The position numbers and the translations under genes are program-made. A DNA stretch of 64,000 nt, taken from NCBI RefSeq assembly GCF_900478295.1, contig NZ_LS483488.1:372001-436000 (forward strand). The letters run 5' to 3'. The stretch is from Helicobacter pylori NCTC 11637 = CCUG 17874 = ATCC 43504 = JCM 12093. Its GTDB lineage: Bacteria; Campylobacterota; Campylobacteria; Campylobacterales; Helicobacteraceae. The notes under the pieces were generated by a model. The model saw nothing but the letters and a program-made list of their open reading frames with translations, was not told where the DNA came from and ran no database searches. Below are positions 1 through 8,990 of the stretch, in pieces (position 1 is the stretch's first letter; the number at the start of each line of letters is the position of its first letter).

Positions 1-233
1 TTTATAAAAAGGGTTGTTATTTAAAAAGGGGGAGCGGTTGTCATAATGTGGCGGTGATGTATTACACGGGTAAGGGCGCTCCAAAGGATTTAGATAAAGC
101 CATTTCGTATTATAAGAAAGGTTGCACTCTAGGCTTTAGTGGTAGCTGTAAAGTGTTAGAAGAAGTGATTGGCAAGAAGTCTGATGATTTGCAAGATGAT
201 GTGCAAAACGACATGCAAGATGATACGCAATAA
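1..233 (+). CDS. Sel1-repeat (Hcp-family) protein, C-terminal end
   Basis: The reading frame is open from the window edge (first full codon at position 3), so this is only the last 76 or so residues of a gene that starts upstream. It shows the Sel1-like pattern of H. pylori cysteine-rich proteins: a short helix ending in MYYTGKGAPKDLDKAISYY followed by a KKGC turn and a second cysteine (SGSCK), which in this family form a disulfide closing each repeat. The tail after the repeat is acidic and low in complexity, with repeated DD and QDD units. Hcp proteins are secreted repeat proteins. Position next to the yebC-hemB block suggests hcpD, but the visible part is too short to decide which Hcp it is. 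Confidence 0.8.
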   Translation, partial: YKKGCYLKRGSGCHNVAVMYYTGKGAPKDLDKAISYYKKGCTLGFSGSCKVLEEVIGKKSDDLQDDVQNDMQDDTQ

Positions 234-384
234 GCCAGAGTTTAGGGGCTAATGATTAAAACTCATCTTATAGAATCTTTCTGTATTCTCTCTTGCTATC
301 AAATAGGGATTGAAGTGTCTCCATTGATGGGTATTGAGACTAAAAATCTGCAAATTTAGGGTTTGGATTTATTCTCATATTGGT

Positions 385-410
385 AATAAAAATACTCAAA
401 GGCATTTTAA
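385..410 (+). repeat. short dispersed repeat, copy 1
   Basis: A run of about 26 bases built around CTCAAAGGCATTTTAA recurs almost unchanged at 14776-14801, also in an intergenic region. It directly abuts the IS605-family remnant and ends in that element's TTTAA target. Confidence 0.5.
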
Positions 411-648
411 AACCACCCAAGCAGAAATCCCAAATATCTTTGTAGTATAATACCCCCATACATTTGCATCTAGCGTAGGAAGCGTGCAAAGTTACGCCTT
501 TATAAGATATGATGTGTGAGACCTGTAGGGAATGCGTTGAGGCTCAAACTCTGTAAAATCCCTATGATTAGGGACACAGAGTGAGAACCAAACTTTCCCC
601 CAACATCAGCCTAGGAAGCCCAATCGCTTTAGCGTTTGGGCGCTTCAC
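411..648 (+). mobile_element. IS605-family remnant (MITE-like, no transposase)
   Basis: The left end (ACCACCCAAGCAGAAATCCC and the next 15 or so bases) matches the left end of the two full IS copies at 40514-42397 and 46468-48351. It is preceded by the same TTTAA target (406-410). The right end has the same hairpin core (CCCAATCGCTTTAGCG) and finishes in TTCAC like the full copies. Between them are only about 170 bases with no transposase gene. The left-end hairpin of the full copies is cut through its loop here, so this looks like an internally deleted element unable to move by itself. The middle is structured, with a 12-bp stem at 549-581, and may be what is left of a TnpB guide-RNA scaffold. 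Confidence 0.75.
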
Positions 649-693
649 AATAAATATAAAAGAGCTTGCACAAGACACAAGCGATAATTTTTT

Positions 694-759
694 AAAGCGC
701 TTCTTTAGGGGATTATGGGGTTAAAGGGGGCGTTATTTTAAAATCCCCCTATGCGCTTT
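694..759. repeat. long imperfect inverted repeat
   Basis: Arms AAAGCGC plus TAGGGGAT on the left pair with ATCCCCCTA plus GCGCTTT on the right, across a loop of about 30 bases that is itself G-rich then C-rich. It lies 240 bases beyond the 3' end of the leftward yebC gene, so it could be a terminator, a small structured RNA or another miniature element. The rest of 760-1001 is AT-rich and I see nothing else in it. Confidence 0.55.
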
Positions 760-1001
760 GAAAAATAACTTCACCACAAAACAAAAATTAACTATAAGAA
801 AGCTTAAAAACAAGTTTTTTAAAAAAAAGAATATTAAATAAAGCTTTCATGTTTGAACAAAACAAAAACCTTTTATTTAATCAAAATAAAATTAAAAATC
901 CAATAAAAAGGAGTTTTATAACTCTTTATAGGATTTTACAAATTTATAGCGACAAAACCTTTTGTTGGTTTTGTTAAAAATCCTTTGAGCCTTTTTGCAT
1001 T

Positions 1002-1724
1002 TCACTCAATATTCGTATAAAGCGCGACCACATCATCATCGTCTTCAATCCTATCCAGTAATTTTTCGGTAAGCTCCATTTGTTCGTCATTCAATTCAAT
1101 GGGCGTTGTGGCGATGCGTTGCAAACTCGCTTTTAAAATAGGCAATCTCAAGCTTTCAAACCCCTCATTTAAGAGCTTGAAGCTGTTATAATCCCCTCTA
1201 ATAATAATCTTGTCTTCCACTTCTTCTAATTCTTCCAAACCATAATCAATGAGAGCGAATTCTAAATCTTCTAGGCTGAGTTTTAAATTTTCCACTTCAT
1301 TTTTCAAGCATTCAAACACGCTTTTTCTATTAAACATAAACTCTAAAGAGCCATTAGGCACGATGCTTGCCCCTTGCGTTTTATTGAAATAGCTTTTAAG
1401 GTTGGCAATGGTTCTGGTGGGGTTATCAGTCATGCATTCCATAATGATTAGCACGCCAAAATTCGCCTTACCTTCATAAGTGATTTCACTCAAATTCCCT
1501 TCTTTACTGCTCGCTCTTTTAATCGCTGCGTCAATATTGTCTTTAGGCATGTTTTGCGCTTTAGCGTTTAAAATCGCTGTTCGTAGTTTGGCGTTCGTGT
1601 CCGGTTCGCTCCCGCCATCTTTTGCCGCTAGAGTGATCGCTTTGGCGAGCTTGGGGAAAACCTTACTCATCTTATCCCATCGTTTTTCTTTAGCCGCTCT
1701 TCTGTATTCAAACGCTCGTCCCAT
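1002..1724 (-). CDS. YebC/PmpR-family regulator
   Basis: This is a full-length YebC/PmpR-family protein (240 aa, usual family size). It begins with the typical [23 protein letters not shown], followed by the conserved stretch around [16 protein letters not shown], and ends in the acidic C-terminal domain. Members bind DNA as transcriptional regulators or, in some bacteria, help ribosomes through proline-rich stretches; which applies here cannot be told from sequence. It follows hemB directly with no gap, so the two are probably co-transcribed leftward. Confidence 0.9.
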   Translation of the reverse strand: MGRAFEYRRAAKEKRWDKMSKVFPKLAKAITLAAKDGGSEPDTNAKLRTAILNAKAQNMPKDNIDAAIKRASSKEGNLSEITYEGKANFGVLIIMECMTDNPTRTIANLKSYFNKTQGASIVPNGSLEFMFNRKSVFECLKNEVENLKLSLEDLEFALIDYGLEELEEVEDKIIIRGDYNSFKLLNEGFESLRLPILKASLQRIATTPIELNDEQMELTEKLLDRIEDDDDVVALYTNIE

Positions 1725-2696
1725 TCAATTCCTTTGTAATAAGTTAGCCACTTCTTTAGCATGATAGCTAATAATCATATCCGCTCCCGCTCTTTTAAAA
1801 CAAGTCATCGTTTCTAATAAAACGCTTTCATAGTTGATCAGGTTGTACTTTTGAGCGAGTTTGAGCATGGCGTATTCCCCGCTCACGTTATAGAGCGCTA
1901 AAGGGAGCAAAGTGTGATCTCTGATTTCTTTAACAATATCCAAATACGCCAAAGCCGGTTTCACCATTAAAATATCCGCGCCCTGTTTTTCATCTTCTAA
2001 ACTTTCTAAAAGCGCTTCTTTTTGATTAGCGTAATCCATTTGATAGCTTTTGCGATCGCCAAAACTCGGGGCAGAGTTTGCTACATCTCTAAAAGGCCCA
2101 TAGTAACTGCTCGCAAATTTAGTGGAATAGCTCATGATGGGCGTGTGGGTATAGCCGGCGTTATCTAGCGTTTTTCTCAAGCTCAAAACATTCCCATCCA
2201 TCATGTTGCTTGGGGCTAGAATATCCACACCGCTTTCAGCTAAAATAAGCCCTTGAAGATTTAAAATCTCTAGCGTTTTATCGTTAGACACAGAATCGTT
2301 TTCTAAAATCCCGCAATGCCCATGGTCGGTGTATTCACAAAAACACAAATCCGCTATAACGATTAAATCCTTGAATCGTTTTTTAACCTCTTTGGCGGCT
2401 TTTGCGACAATATGATCCTTATTTAACGCATGGCTTCCTGTAGCGTCCTTATGTTTAGGAATGCCAAACAATAAAACGGCTTTGACGCCTAAACCCACTA
2501 GTTCTTCGCATTCTTTTAAAAGAGGCTCCATGCTCATTTGATAAACGCCAGGCATGGAACTGATTTCATTTTTAATACAACTATCGCTTTCTATGACAAA
2601 TAAGGGAGCGATGAAATCATCAATATTTAGGCGCGTTTCTCTTAGCATCGCCCTTAAGTTTTCGCTGCTTCGTAATCTTCTCAATCGTTTGAACAT
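1725..2696 (-). CDS. hemB: delta-aminolevulinic acid dehydratase (porphobilinogen synthase)
   Basis: HemB joins two molecules of 5-aminolevulinate into porphobilinogen in the cytosolic haem pathway. The 323-aa length is normal. The metal-binding region [15 protein letters not shown] lies near residue 120, the first active-site lysine region ([16 protein letters not shown]) near 195-210 and the Schiff-base lysine in [10 protein letters not shown] near 245. It starts with an ATG at 2696, 22 bases downstream of the arsS stop codon, and runs straight into yebC, so it may be read from the arsRS transcript as well as its own. Confidence 0.95.
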   Translation of the reverse strand: MFKRLRRLRSSENLRAMLRETRLNIDDFIAPLFVIESDSCIKNEISSMPGVYQMSMEPLLKECEELVGLGVKAVLLFGIPKHKDATGSHALNKDHIVAKAAKEVKKRFKDLIVIADLCFCEYTDHGHCGILENDSVSNDKTLEILNLQGLILAESGVDILAPSNMMDGNVLSLRKTLDNAGYTHTPIMSYSTKFASSYYGPFRDVANSAPSFGDRKSYQMDYANQKEALLESLEDEKQGADILMVKPALAYLDIVKEIRDHTLLPLALYNVSGEYAMLKLAQKYNLINYESVLLETMTCFKRAGADMIISYHAKEVANLLQRN

Positions 2697-2718
2697 GTTC
2701 TCTCTTTATTGTTTTTCT

Positions 2719-4050
2719 TTAACCCCACAATTGGCTTTTTCTATCCCTTTCATTCCGCTCACCTCTTTCAAATTTTCGGGGGGGGGGGGGTAGCTCTTCG
2801 TTATCCTCTTCTAAATCGTAAAAACTATTAAAAACGCAATCATGGATAGTGAAACAAATTCTCCCATTGCTGTAATGATAGCTCAAATTCAACCCCATAG
2901 CCTCTAAAGCGTTTTTAATGATATACATGCCCAACCCAAAACCATGGGCTTGTCTGGGGTTAGAAGATTTAAAGTAGGGTTGCAAATACTTTTCAAAATC
3001 TTCTTTTAAAGGTTTGCTTTTATTAGACACCACCAAATCATTGCCGATGAAATCCAAAAACACCTGTTTGTCATCGCTGTATTTGATCGCATTATCCACC
3101 ATGTTTTTTAACGCTATAGAAAACAATTCAAAATCCGCTTCAATGATGTAATTGGAAGAGGATACATGGATGGGGCTTTTTTTATCCTCATCAATTAAAA
3201 GCATTTTTTCAATCTTATCGATCAAATCGCTCATTAAAAATTTTTCTTTATTGCTCCCATAATTTTTGGAAGCGAGCTGCTCAATGCGGGCAAATTGCTC
3301 AATCAACATGTTCAAGTGATCAAATATAGATGAAAAGCGCTTGTAAGACAGCTCTTCTTTGAGCATAGAGCTTAGTATCTTACCCTTAGTGATAGGGGTG
3401 CGTAGTTCATGCATGATAGAGCGCAAAAATAAAACCCGAGATTCATTCATCGCATTGATTTTTTGGATGCAATTGTCAAATTCGTTAGCCAGATCCCCTA
3501 TTTCATCTTTTTGTTTGCTTTTACAACTCACGCTTTTATCCCCTTGAGCGAAGCGCTTCACTTGGGATCTCAGCTCTCTTAAGGGCAATAAACTCTGTAA
3601 AACAAATAAAAAGAGGAATAAAATCAATAATAAACCCACCGTAATGGCTAAGAAATAATTCCTGTAAGAAACCGAATGCAAATCTTTATAAAGCACAAAA
3701 TGCTCATCCTTTTTTAAAAGGATAAAAACCATATCGCTGAATTTAAACACTTCCGCATACCCAATATTTCTGTGGTGCAACTGGTGGCGTCTTTTGGCTA
3801 AAACCTTTTCCAAATTTTCTATTGTGGTTTCTCTAAAACCAATTTTATAGAGATAATCTTCTATGGCTCTATAATCAGAGTAGTTATTTAAAATTTCATT
3901 GATGGTGGTAACAAACTGATAATGGCGCATTTCGTTTTGATAGTTTTCGTGACTGATTTGAGAAGACACGAAATAGTAAGCGAACGCTCCAAAACTAAAG
4001 AGCGTTATCATAAACAAAGCGCCAACCTTAAAAAAGATAGAGAAACGCAA
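2719..4050 (-). CDS. arsS: acid-responsive sensor histidine kinase ArsS
   Basis: ArsS is the membrane sensor of the H. pylori ArsRS acid-response system. Residues about 8-28 and 130-152 are membrane segments enclosing a periplasmic sensor domain; a HAMP linker follows. The phosphoacceptor motif is MHELRTPITKGK near residue 215, and the ATPase domain has an N-box (NMVDNAIKYSDD) and a G-box (HGFGLGMYIIKNALEAMG). The last coding stretch crosses a run of 13 G on the + strand (2778-2790), encoding a PPPP stretch near the C-terminus. Slippage there would change only the tail after it. In this copy the frame ends in KSQLWG at 443 aa. Confidence 0.95.
   Translation of the reverse strand: MRFSIFFKVGALFMITLFSFGAFAYYFVSSQISHENYQNEMRHYQFVTTINEILNNYSDYRAIEDYLYKIGFRETTIENLEKVLAKRRHQLHHRNIGYAEVFKFSDMVFILLKKDEHFVLYKDLHSVSYRNYFLAITVGLLLILFLFLFVLQSLLPLRELRSQVKRFAQGDKSVSCKSKQKDEIGDLANEFDNCIQKINAMNESRVLFLRSIMHELRTPITKGKILSSMLKEELSYKRFSSIFDHLNMLIEQFARIEQLASKNYGSNKEKFLMSDLIDKIEKMLLIDEDKKSPIHVSSSNYIIEADFELFSIALKNMVDNAIKYSDDKQVFLDFIGNDLVVSNKSKPLKEDFEKYLQPYFKSSNPRQAHGFGLGMYIIKNALEAMGLNLSYHYSNGRICFTIHDCVFNSFYDLEEDNEELPPPPRKFERGERNERDRKSQLWG
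2778..2790. repeat. poly-G/C tract of 13 bases in the arsS 3' end
   Basis: An uninterrupted run of 13 G (C on the coding strand) lies about 20 codons before the arsS stop codon. Such tracts slip at high rate in H. pylori, and arsS is a known contingency gene of this type, with tract length setting the C-terminal sequence. Confidence 0.95.
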
Positions 4051-4073
4051 AATCCCTTAACTCCTTATTAGAA

Positions 4074-4751
4074 TCAGTATTCTAATTTATAACCAATCCC
4101 TCTAACAGAGATGATGTATTGCGGTTGCTTGGGATTTTTTTCAATCTTAGATCGCAAACGGCCAATGATCACATCAATGCTTTTATTAGAGCTTTCAGGG
4201 TTGATGCTCTCGCTCTCAATCGCAATGCTTTCACGGCTAAACACATAACCTTTTTTGCTAATGAGAAGCGAAAGGATTTCATATTCAGCCCTAGTTAAGT
4301 CTAGCTTTTTTTCATGCATATACACTTCTCGGCTGTCCTTATCTACCCTAAAGATATTCGCATCGCCTGGCTCACTCACTTCTTCTTTTTTATGAGAACG
4401 CCTGAGTAAGGATTGGATGCGAGCCAGTAATTCCTTAGGATCATAGGGTTTAGGGAGGTAATCATCAGCCCCATAATCTAGCGCTTTAATCTTATCTTCC
4501 ACATCGCTTCTTGCTGAAGAAATAATAATAGGGATATGTTTTTGTTTGGAGATGCGCCTACACACTTCAAGCCCGTCTAAATTAGGCAAAGTTAAATCCA
4601 ACAACAACAAATCGTAATTTTGTGTGTTAGCCGCACTAATGCCGGTATATGGCTCATCGTAATTGGTTACATGAATGCCATGTTGGAGCAAAAACTCGCT
4701 CAAAAACTCGGCTAATTCTATATCATCTTCTATCATTAAAACTTCTATCAT
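4074..4751 (-). CDS. arsR: acid-responsive response regulator ArsR (OmpR family)
   Basis: ArsR is the DNA-binding partner of ArsS and governs urease and other acid-induced genes; it is essential in H. pylori. The 225-aa protein has a receiver domain with acidic pocket residues (MIEDDIE), phospho-acceptor aspartate in [13 protein letters not shown] (near residue 52) and switch lysine in [11 protein letters not shown], followed by an OmpR/PhoB winged helix ending in [14 protein letters not shown]. The stop is 23 bases before arsS, so they form one operon. A perfect inverted repeat lies upstream (4795-4809). Confidence 0.95.
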
Positions 4752-4794
4752 ACTTCAATTAACTCCTTCAATGATTTCTGCAACTTTAAAAACG

Positions 4795-4809
4795 ATTAAC
4801 TTTGTTAAT
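4795..4809. promoter_or_regulatory. inverted repeat in the arsR leader, candidate operator
   Basis: ATTAAC-TTT-GTTAAT is a perfect 6-bp inverted repeat with a 3-base spacer. It lies between the arsR start codon and a candidate -10 (TAGAAT read on the minus strand, 4824-4829), about where a leftward transcript would begin. Autoregulation by ArsR would fit, but this is inference. Confidence 0.4.
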
Positions 4810-4993
4810 GTTTTAGGGAACTAATTCTAGCATTTTATTATTAAAGATACCTTGAAAATATCTTAAAAATAAAAATTCAAAACATTATCATAGTTATTAA
4901 TGGAAATTAAGGCTTTGTTTTCATGGAATATTGAAAATTAAAGCCTTATTTTTTAATATTTTAATATTTTTAAAAAATTCCTTTGATCGTTTT

Positions 4994-5482
4994 TCACTCT
5001 GTGTTTTCTCGCTCCAAAGACTCCAATCGTTTTTCAAGCACGCTCAATTGGTATTGCAAGAAACGCGCCACTAAATCCAAACGCTTCAGCGCGTCTTTTT
5101 CTTCTAAAGCTTGCATGCCTTTCAATAACACTAATGTCCTCTCTAGTAAATTTTTTAAAAAAACCCGCTCGTTTGAAATTAACACTTGCGTGGGGTTTTC
5201 TTGCGCGATTTCTTCTATAATGATTTCTGGCACCTCTTCTTCTTTTTCTTCTGTATTTTCTTCTGTGATTTTTTCTTGGGTTTCTATTTTAGCAGCGTTT
5301 TTTGGCTCTAAAGGGGTGTTAGCATTTTTAGGGTTTGGGGTGTTTTGCAGATGAGGGGGCGTTTTGAAAAAAGAGGGCGTTTTTTGCGCCGTATTAAAAC
5401 CATCATCAATGGTTTTAGCCATTTTTTCAATTTCATTAAGGGTTTCTGAAATAATGTTTTTCAATTCCATTCTACCAGCCAT
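4994..5482 (-). CDS. coiled-coil protein of unknown function
   Basis: I do not recognise a catalytic family. The 162-aa protein has a low-complexity middle rich in P, K, N and E (about residues 30-95), and helical, charged ends with leucine heptad spacing (KNLLERTLVLLKGMQALEE and following), suggesting a coiled coil. There is no signal peptide or membrane segment. It overlaps the upstream TPR-like gene by 22 bases, so the two are translationally linked and may act together. The 240 bases between its far side and arsR (4752-4993) are AT-rich with only the arsR promoter region visible. Confidence 0.8.
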   Translation of the reverse strand: MAGRMELKNIISETLNEIEKMAKTIDDGFNTAQKTPSFFKTPPHLQNTPNPKNANTPLEPKNAAKIETQEKITEENTEEKEEEVPEIIIEEIAQENPTQVLISNERVFLKNLLERTLVLLKGMQALEEKDALKRLDLVARFLQYQLSVLEKRLESLERENTE

Positions 5483-5724
5483 TGTTCTAAATTCTCAACG
5501 CTCAAACAATCCCCTTTGATAAAATTTAAATAGTGCCGCTCTAGTATTGCATCATGTTTGAAAGGAGCGAGATTTTTTTGGATTTTTTCCAAACGCTTCA
5601 TTTGTTTTAACGCCTCTGCATGGTCAGGGGTTTTGTTTAAAATATTAGTATAAATTCGCAACGCTTCTTCAAAAAACCCTTGTTCTTCATAAATATGAGC
5701 GAGCGTGATAGTTTCTAATGGCAT
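5461..5724 (-). CDS. small TPR-like protein
   Basis: An 87-aa protein with one clear TPR-like helix pair: ITLAHIYEEQGFFEEALRIY followed by LNKTPDHAEALKQMKRLEK. TPR units make protein-protein contacts. It overlaps the coiled-coil gene downstream by 22 bases, suggesting coupled translation and a joint role. It lies 55 bases downstream of the U32 peptidase gene. Function otherwise unknown. Confidence 0.8.
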   Translation of the reverse strand: MPLETITLAHIYEEQGFFEEALRIYTNILNKTPDHAEALKQMKRLEKIQKNLAPFKHDAILERHYLNFIKGDCLSVENLEQWLVEWN

Positions 5725-5779
5725 GCGTTTCTCTTAATCGTTTGTAATACCATATTTTAGCACTAATCAAACGCCATTT

Positions 5780-7048
5780 TTAGACTCTGACTTGGGTGCG
5801 TAAAAAACTAAAAGCCGGTAAGGGTGCGGGCAGTCGCACTAAATTCACATTCCCGCTATGGATAGTTTCTAACTCGGTGTTATTTTCTAAAAGGATTTTA
5901 TACAGCACTAAATAAGAGCGTTTTTCAAAGGTGTAAATCTTGCCAATTTCATTGACTATGGGCGTGATAGCCGCATTTTTGGGAGCGATGATTTCATAAG
6001 CGGTGTTAGTGGTCGTGGTGAATTTGCATGCAAAAAAACGCCCGTCTTCTGTGATTTCGCCATTGACTTGAAAATCCCCTTCGCTAATGGCTGTTTGGTG
6101 GTTTTGAGTATCCAACCTTTCAAAAGGCCTTCGCATCAAATAGCCGTCCGTAAAACCCCTGTTTTTAAGCGTGTTCAATTCGCTAGCATAAAAACTCGGC
6201 TTTAAGGTGTTATGGTAAAAATCATCAACCGCTAAACGATAGATGCGCGTGGTTTGCGCGGCGTAATAACTGGACTTGGTGCGCCCTTCAATCTTAAGCG
6301 CGCTAATGGCGTTGGAGCTTAAAATTTCAGCGATATGGCCAGAGAGATTCAAATCTTTAGCGTTAAAAATGTGCGTGCCTACACCCTCTTCTTCAACCAA
6401 TCTCATCATCACGCCGTTATCAGGGTTTTTCACGTAATATTCATAATCAAACCGGCAATCATTCGCGCAACTCCCCCTATTAGGCACGCGCCCCTTTTGT
6501 AAAGCCGAAATCAAGCAACGCCCTGAAAAGGCAAAGCACATGCTCCCATGCACAAAGATTTCTAATTCTAAATCGGGTAAGGCTTTTTTAATCTCAATCG
6601 CATCATTCAGGCTCAATTCCCTCGCGCACACAATGCGTTTAACCCCTAAATCATAAAACACTTGCGCATCTAGCAAATTTAAGACATTCGCTTGCGTGGA
6701 TAAATGGATGGGAATATGCGGGGCGATTTTTGAAGCGAGTTTCACCACACCAGGCGCAGCGATAATGAAAGCGTCTGGTTTTAGCTCTGCCATTTTATCA
6801 ATATGTTCTTCTAAAAGTTTGAGCTGTGAATTGAAGGGGAAACCATTGATCGTGGCATAGACTTTTCTATCCAGCGCATGGGCGTAGTCAATCCCTTCTT
6901 TAAAGGTCTCTAGAGTGAATTCCTTGCTCGCACGATTGCGTAAAGAAAAATGGCTCACTCCCCCATAAACCGCATCAGCCCCATAGTTGAGAGCGATTTT
7001 AAGTTTTTTTAAATTACCAGCTGGAGAGAGTAATTCAACTTGGTTCAA
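5780..7048 (-). CDS. prtC: U32-family peptidase / tRNA-hydroxylation-type protein
   Basis: A 422-aa U32-family protein, long annotated in H. pylori as collagenase PrtC. It opens with ELLSPAGNLKKLKIALNYGADAVYGG, holds the family signature around ELEIFVHGSMCFAFSGRC (residues 165-185), and has four conserved cysteines (GSMC, GRC, GSCANDC) that in relatives bind an iron-sulfur cluster. Relatives TrhP/RlhA take part in RNA hydroxylation, so RNA modification is at least as likely as proteolysis. There is no signal peptide, which argues against a secreted collagenase. The upstream cheZ-like gene ends 2 bases away, so they share a transcript. Confidence 0.9.
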   Translation of the reverse strand: MNQVELLSPAGNLKKLKIALNYGADAVYGGVSHFSLRNRASKEFTLETFKEGIDYAHALDRKVYATINGFPFNSQLKLLEEHIDKMAELKPDAFIIAAPGVVKLASKIAPHIPIHLSTQANVLNLLDAQVFYDLGVKRIVCARELSLNDAIEIKKALPDLELEIFVHGSMCFAFSGRCLISALQKGRVPNRGSCANDCRFDYEYYVKNPDNGVMMRLVEEEGVGTHIFNAKDLNLSGHIAEILSSNAISALKIEGRTKSSYYAAQTTRIYRLAVDDFYHNTLKPSFYASELNTLKNRGFTDGYLMRRPFERLDTQNHQTAISEGDFQVNGEITEDGRFFACKFTTTTNTAYEIIAPKNAAITPIVNEIGKIYTFEKRSYLVLYKILLENNTELETIHSGNVNLVRLPAPLPAFSFLRTQVRV

Positions 7049-7050
7049 AA

Positions 7051-7764
7051 CTACTTGGCTCCAAAAGAAGCGATCAAGGCTTCAATATCATCAGCGCTGG
7101 CTAAATCTTTATCGTCATCGCCGGTGATAAAAGTCGCTGAACTCACGCGCTTGGAATCATCAATTTTGCCTTCAAAAAGCGAATTCATGTATTGGCTGAG
7201 CGCTCGCATGACATTGACCACTCGTTCAATTTTTTGGCGGTGGATGTCTTGAAACTGCATAATATCCATCGCTTGCATGGAGCTATCAGAGCAATTAGCG
7301 GCTTCTTCTTCAATGCTTTTAAGGGCGTTTAGGATTTCTTGTTGCTCGTTGAGCGCGGTTTTAAAAGATTCCACATGGGGGAAATGCGCATGCAAATTGT
7401 CAAAAATTTCCTGGTGTTTTTGCAAAGGTTCTTGGATTTTTTTAACCATTTTAGCGATTTTTTCAGCGCTAGCTCCGATCAAATCCAATTGATCAAAAAT
7501 TTGCGTGGCTTTCACTTCAGAATCTCTTGTAACATCATCTAATTGATGCACGACTTTATGCTCTTCAGTGGGGGGAGGGGGAGGCCATTCATTAGGGCTA
7601 ATCTTGCCGTATTTTTCAGCGTCTTCTTTTTTGACGGTCATTTTTTGGCTAGAGCTTTCTTCTTTAGCCTCTTCTTTCTCTTTAGCTCCCTCTTTAGTTT
7701 CTAGGGCTTCCAAGTTTTCTAAATCGCCACCATTCATCAAAGCGTCTAATTCTTCTTGTGTCAT
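7051..7764 (-). CDS. cheZ: CheZ-type chemotaxis phosphatase
   Basis: A 237-aa helical protein with the CheZ active-site helix DIMQFQDIHRQKIERVVNVM (near residues 167-186), in which the D and the Q four residues later act on phospho-CheY. The C-terminal tail (DDIEALIASFGAK) resembles the CheY-binding amphipathic helix of CheZ. The N-terminal end MTQEELDALMNGGD resembles the CheY-binding peptide found at the start of FliM/FliY; in this family it may serve CheY binding too. H. pylori CheZ is a distant homologue found by genetics; this matches its expected position. Confidence 0.9.
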   Translation of the reverse strand: MTQEELDALMNGGDLENLEALETKEGAKEKEEAKEESSSQKMTVKKEDAEKYGKISPNEWPPPPPTEEHKVVHQLDDVTRDSEVKATQIFDQLDLIGASAEKIAKMVKKIQEPLQKHQEIFDNLHAHFPHVESFKTALNEQQEILNALKSIEEEAANCSDSSMQAMDIMQFQDIHRQKIERVVNVMRALSQYMNSLFEGKIDDSKRVSSATFITGDDDKDLASADDIEALIASFGAK

Positions 7765-7838
7765 TGTTGTTCCTTGCCAATTGGTTTTAAAAAGCGTTTT
7801 ATAGTAACCATAATTGATTAGCTGTCATTTTAGCGCAC

Positions 7839-8930
7839 TTAAGCTTTAGCAATCAAAACGCCCTCTAAAATCGCATCAATATCGCCGTCTAGTATCGCTT
7901 CCACATTGCTATAAGCGGTGTTGGAGCGCGCGTCTTTGACTTGCTGGTAGGGGGCTAGGACATAACTTCTGATTTGATGCCCCCAGCCAATCTCGCTTTT
8001 TTCTTCATTTTTGGCGTTGCTTTGCTGCTTTTCTAATTCCAATTCATAAAGCTTGGATTTAAGCATTTTTAACGCGCTCGCTTTGTTTTTATGCTGGCTC
8101 CTGTCGTTTTGGCATTGCACCACAATACCGGTAGGGAAATGCGTGATCCTAACCGCGCTTTCTGTTTTATTGACATGCTGACCGCCTGCCCCACTGGCTC
8201 TATAATAATCGTAACGGACATCTTTTTCATCAATTTCTATATCAATGTCATCGTCTAATTCAGGGCTAATTTGCACGCTCGCAAAACTCGTGTGCCGTTT
8301 AGCGTTCGTATCAAAGGGTGAAATCCTTACAAGCCTATGCACCCCGCTTTCGTTTTTCAAATAGCCATAAGCGTTTTCGCCCTTAATGATAAAGGCGACC
8401 CCTTTAATGCCCGCTTCTTCGCCATCTTGATAATCTAAAATCTCGCTTTTAAAGCCCCTTCTTTCCGCCCATCTCAAATACATGCGATACAAAATACTCG
8501 CCCAATCCTGGCTTTCCGTCCCCCCCGCTCCAGGCTGAATGGTGATAATAGCGTTTGAGGCATCGTTTTCACCGCTTAACATGATTTCAATTTCCACTTT
8601 TTGGACGCTGTGTTCTAAAGTAGGAGCCTCTTCATAGAGCAAGGATAAAGTAACCTCATCGTTATCGTTTTGAGCGAGTTCAAACAATTCTGTGCTTTCA
8701 TCTAAAGAGTTTTTGGTTTTTTGATAGGTTTCTAGCAAGCGGTTTAAGCGCACTTTTTCTTTATTGGTGTCCCTGGCTTTTAAGACATCTTGCCAAAAAT
8801 TAGGGTCTTCTTGTTCTTTTTCAATGCGTTCTAATTCTTGTTTGATCTTTTCAGGCTTGATGATTAAAGCGATATTATCGCATTTGTTTTGCAAGCTTTT
8901 TAACAATTCGCTATAGGTGTAGTTATCCAC
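7839..8930 (-). CDS. prfB: peptide chain release factor 2
   Basis: RF2 ends translation at UGA and UAA codons. The 363-aa protein has the catalytic GGQ ([16 protein letters not shown]) and the stop-codon reading motif SPF ([17 protein letters not shown]). The reading frame is continuous: no internal UGA or frameshift site like the programmed one of E. coli prfB is present, so autoregulation by +1 frameshifting is absent here. It is separated from moeA by 60 bases and from cheZ by 74 bases. Confidence 0.97.
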   Translation of the reverse strand: MDNYTYSELLKSLQNKCDNIALIIKPEKIKQELERIEKEQEDPNFWQDVLKARDTNKEKVRLNRLLETYQKTKNSLDESTELFELAQNDNDEVTLSLLYEEAPTLEHSVQKVEIEIMLSGENDASNAIITIQPGAGGTESQDWASILYRMYLRWAERRGFKSEILDYQDGEEAGIKGVAFIIKGENAYGYLKNESGVHRLVRISPFDTNAKRHTSFASVQISPELDDDIDIEIDEKDVRYDYYRASGAGGQHVNKTESAVRITHFPTGIVVQCQNDRSQHKNKASALKMLKSKLYELELEKQQSNAKNEEKSEIGWGHQIRSYVLAPYQQVKDARSNTAYSNVEAILDGDIDAILEGVLIAKA

Positions 8931-8990
8931 AAACAGAACCTTTATGAGTGGGGTTTTAAACTTGTCATTATAGCATTGTTGAAAGCCATT

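Noticed and set aside
234-1001. Possible rRNA or tRNA in the structured intergenic region
   Set aside because: The stems belong to an IS605-family remnant and a simple inverted repeat; no cloverleaf or rRNA signature sequence is seen.
1480-1764. 94-residue rightward frame opposite yebC/hemB
   Set aside because: It lies wholly opposite conserved genes and has no family resemblance; it is a shadow frame.
7839-8930. Programmed frameshift in prfB
   Set aside because: The frame is continuous from start to stop, with no internal UGA.
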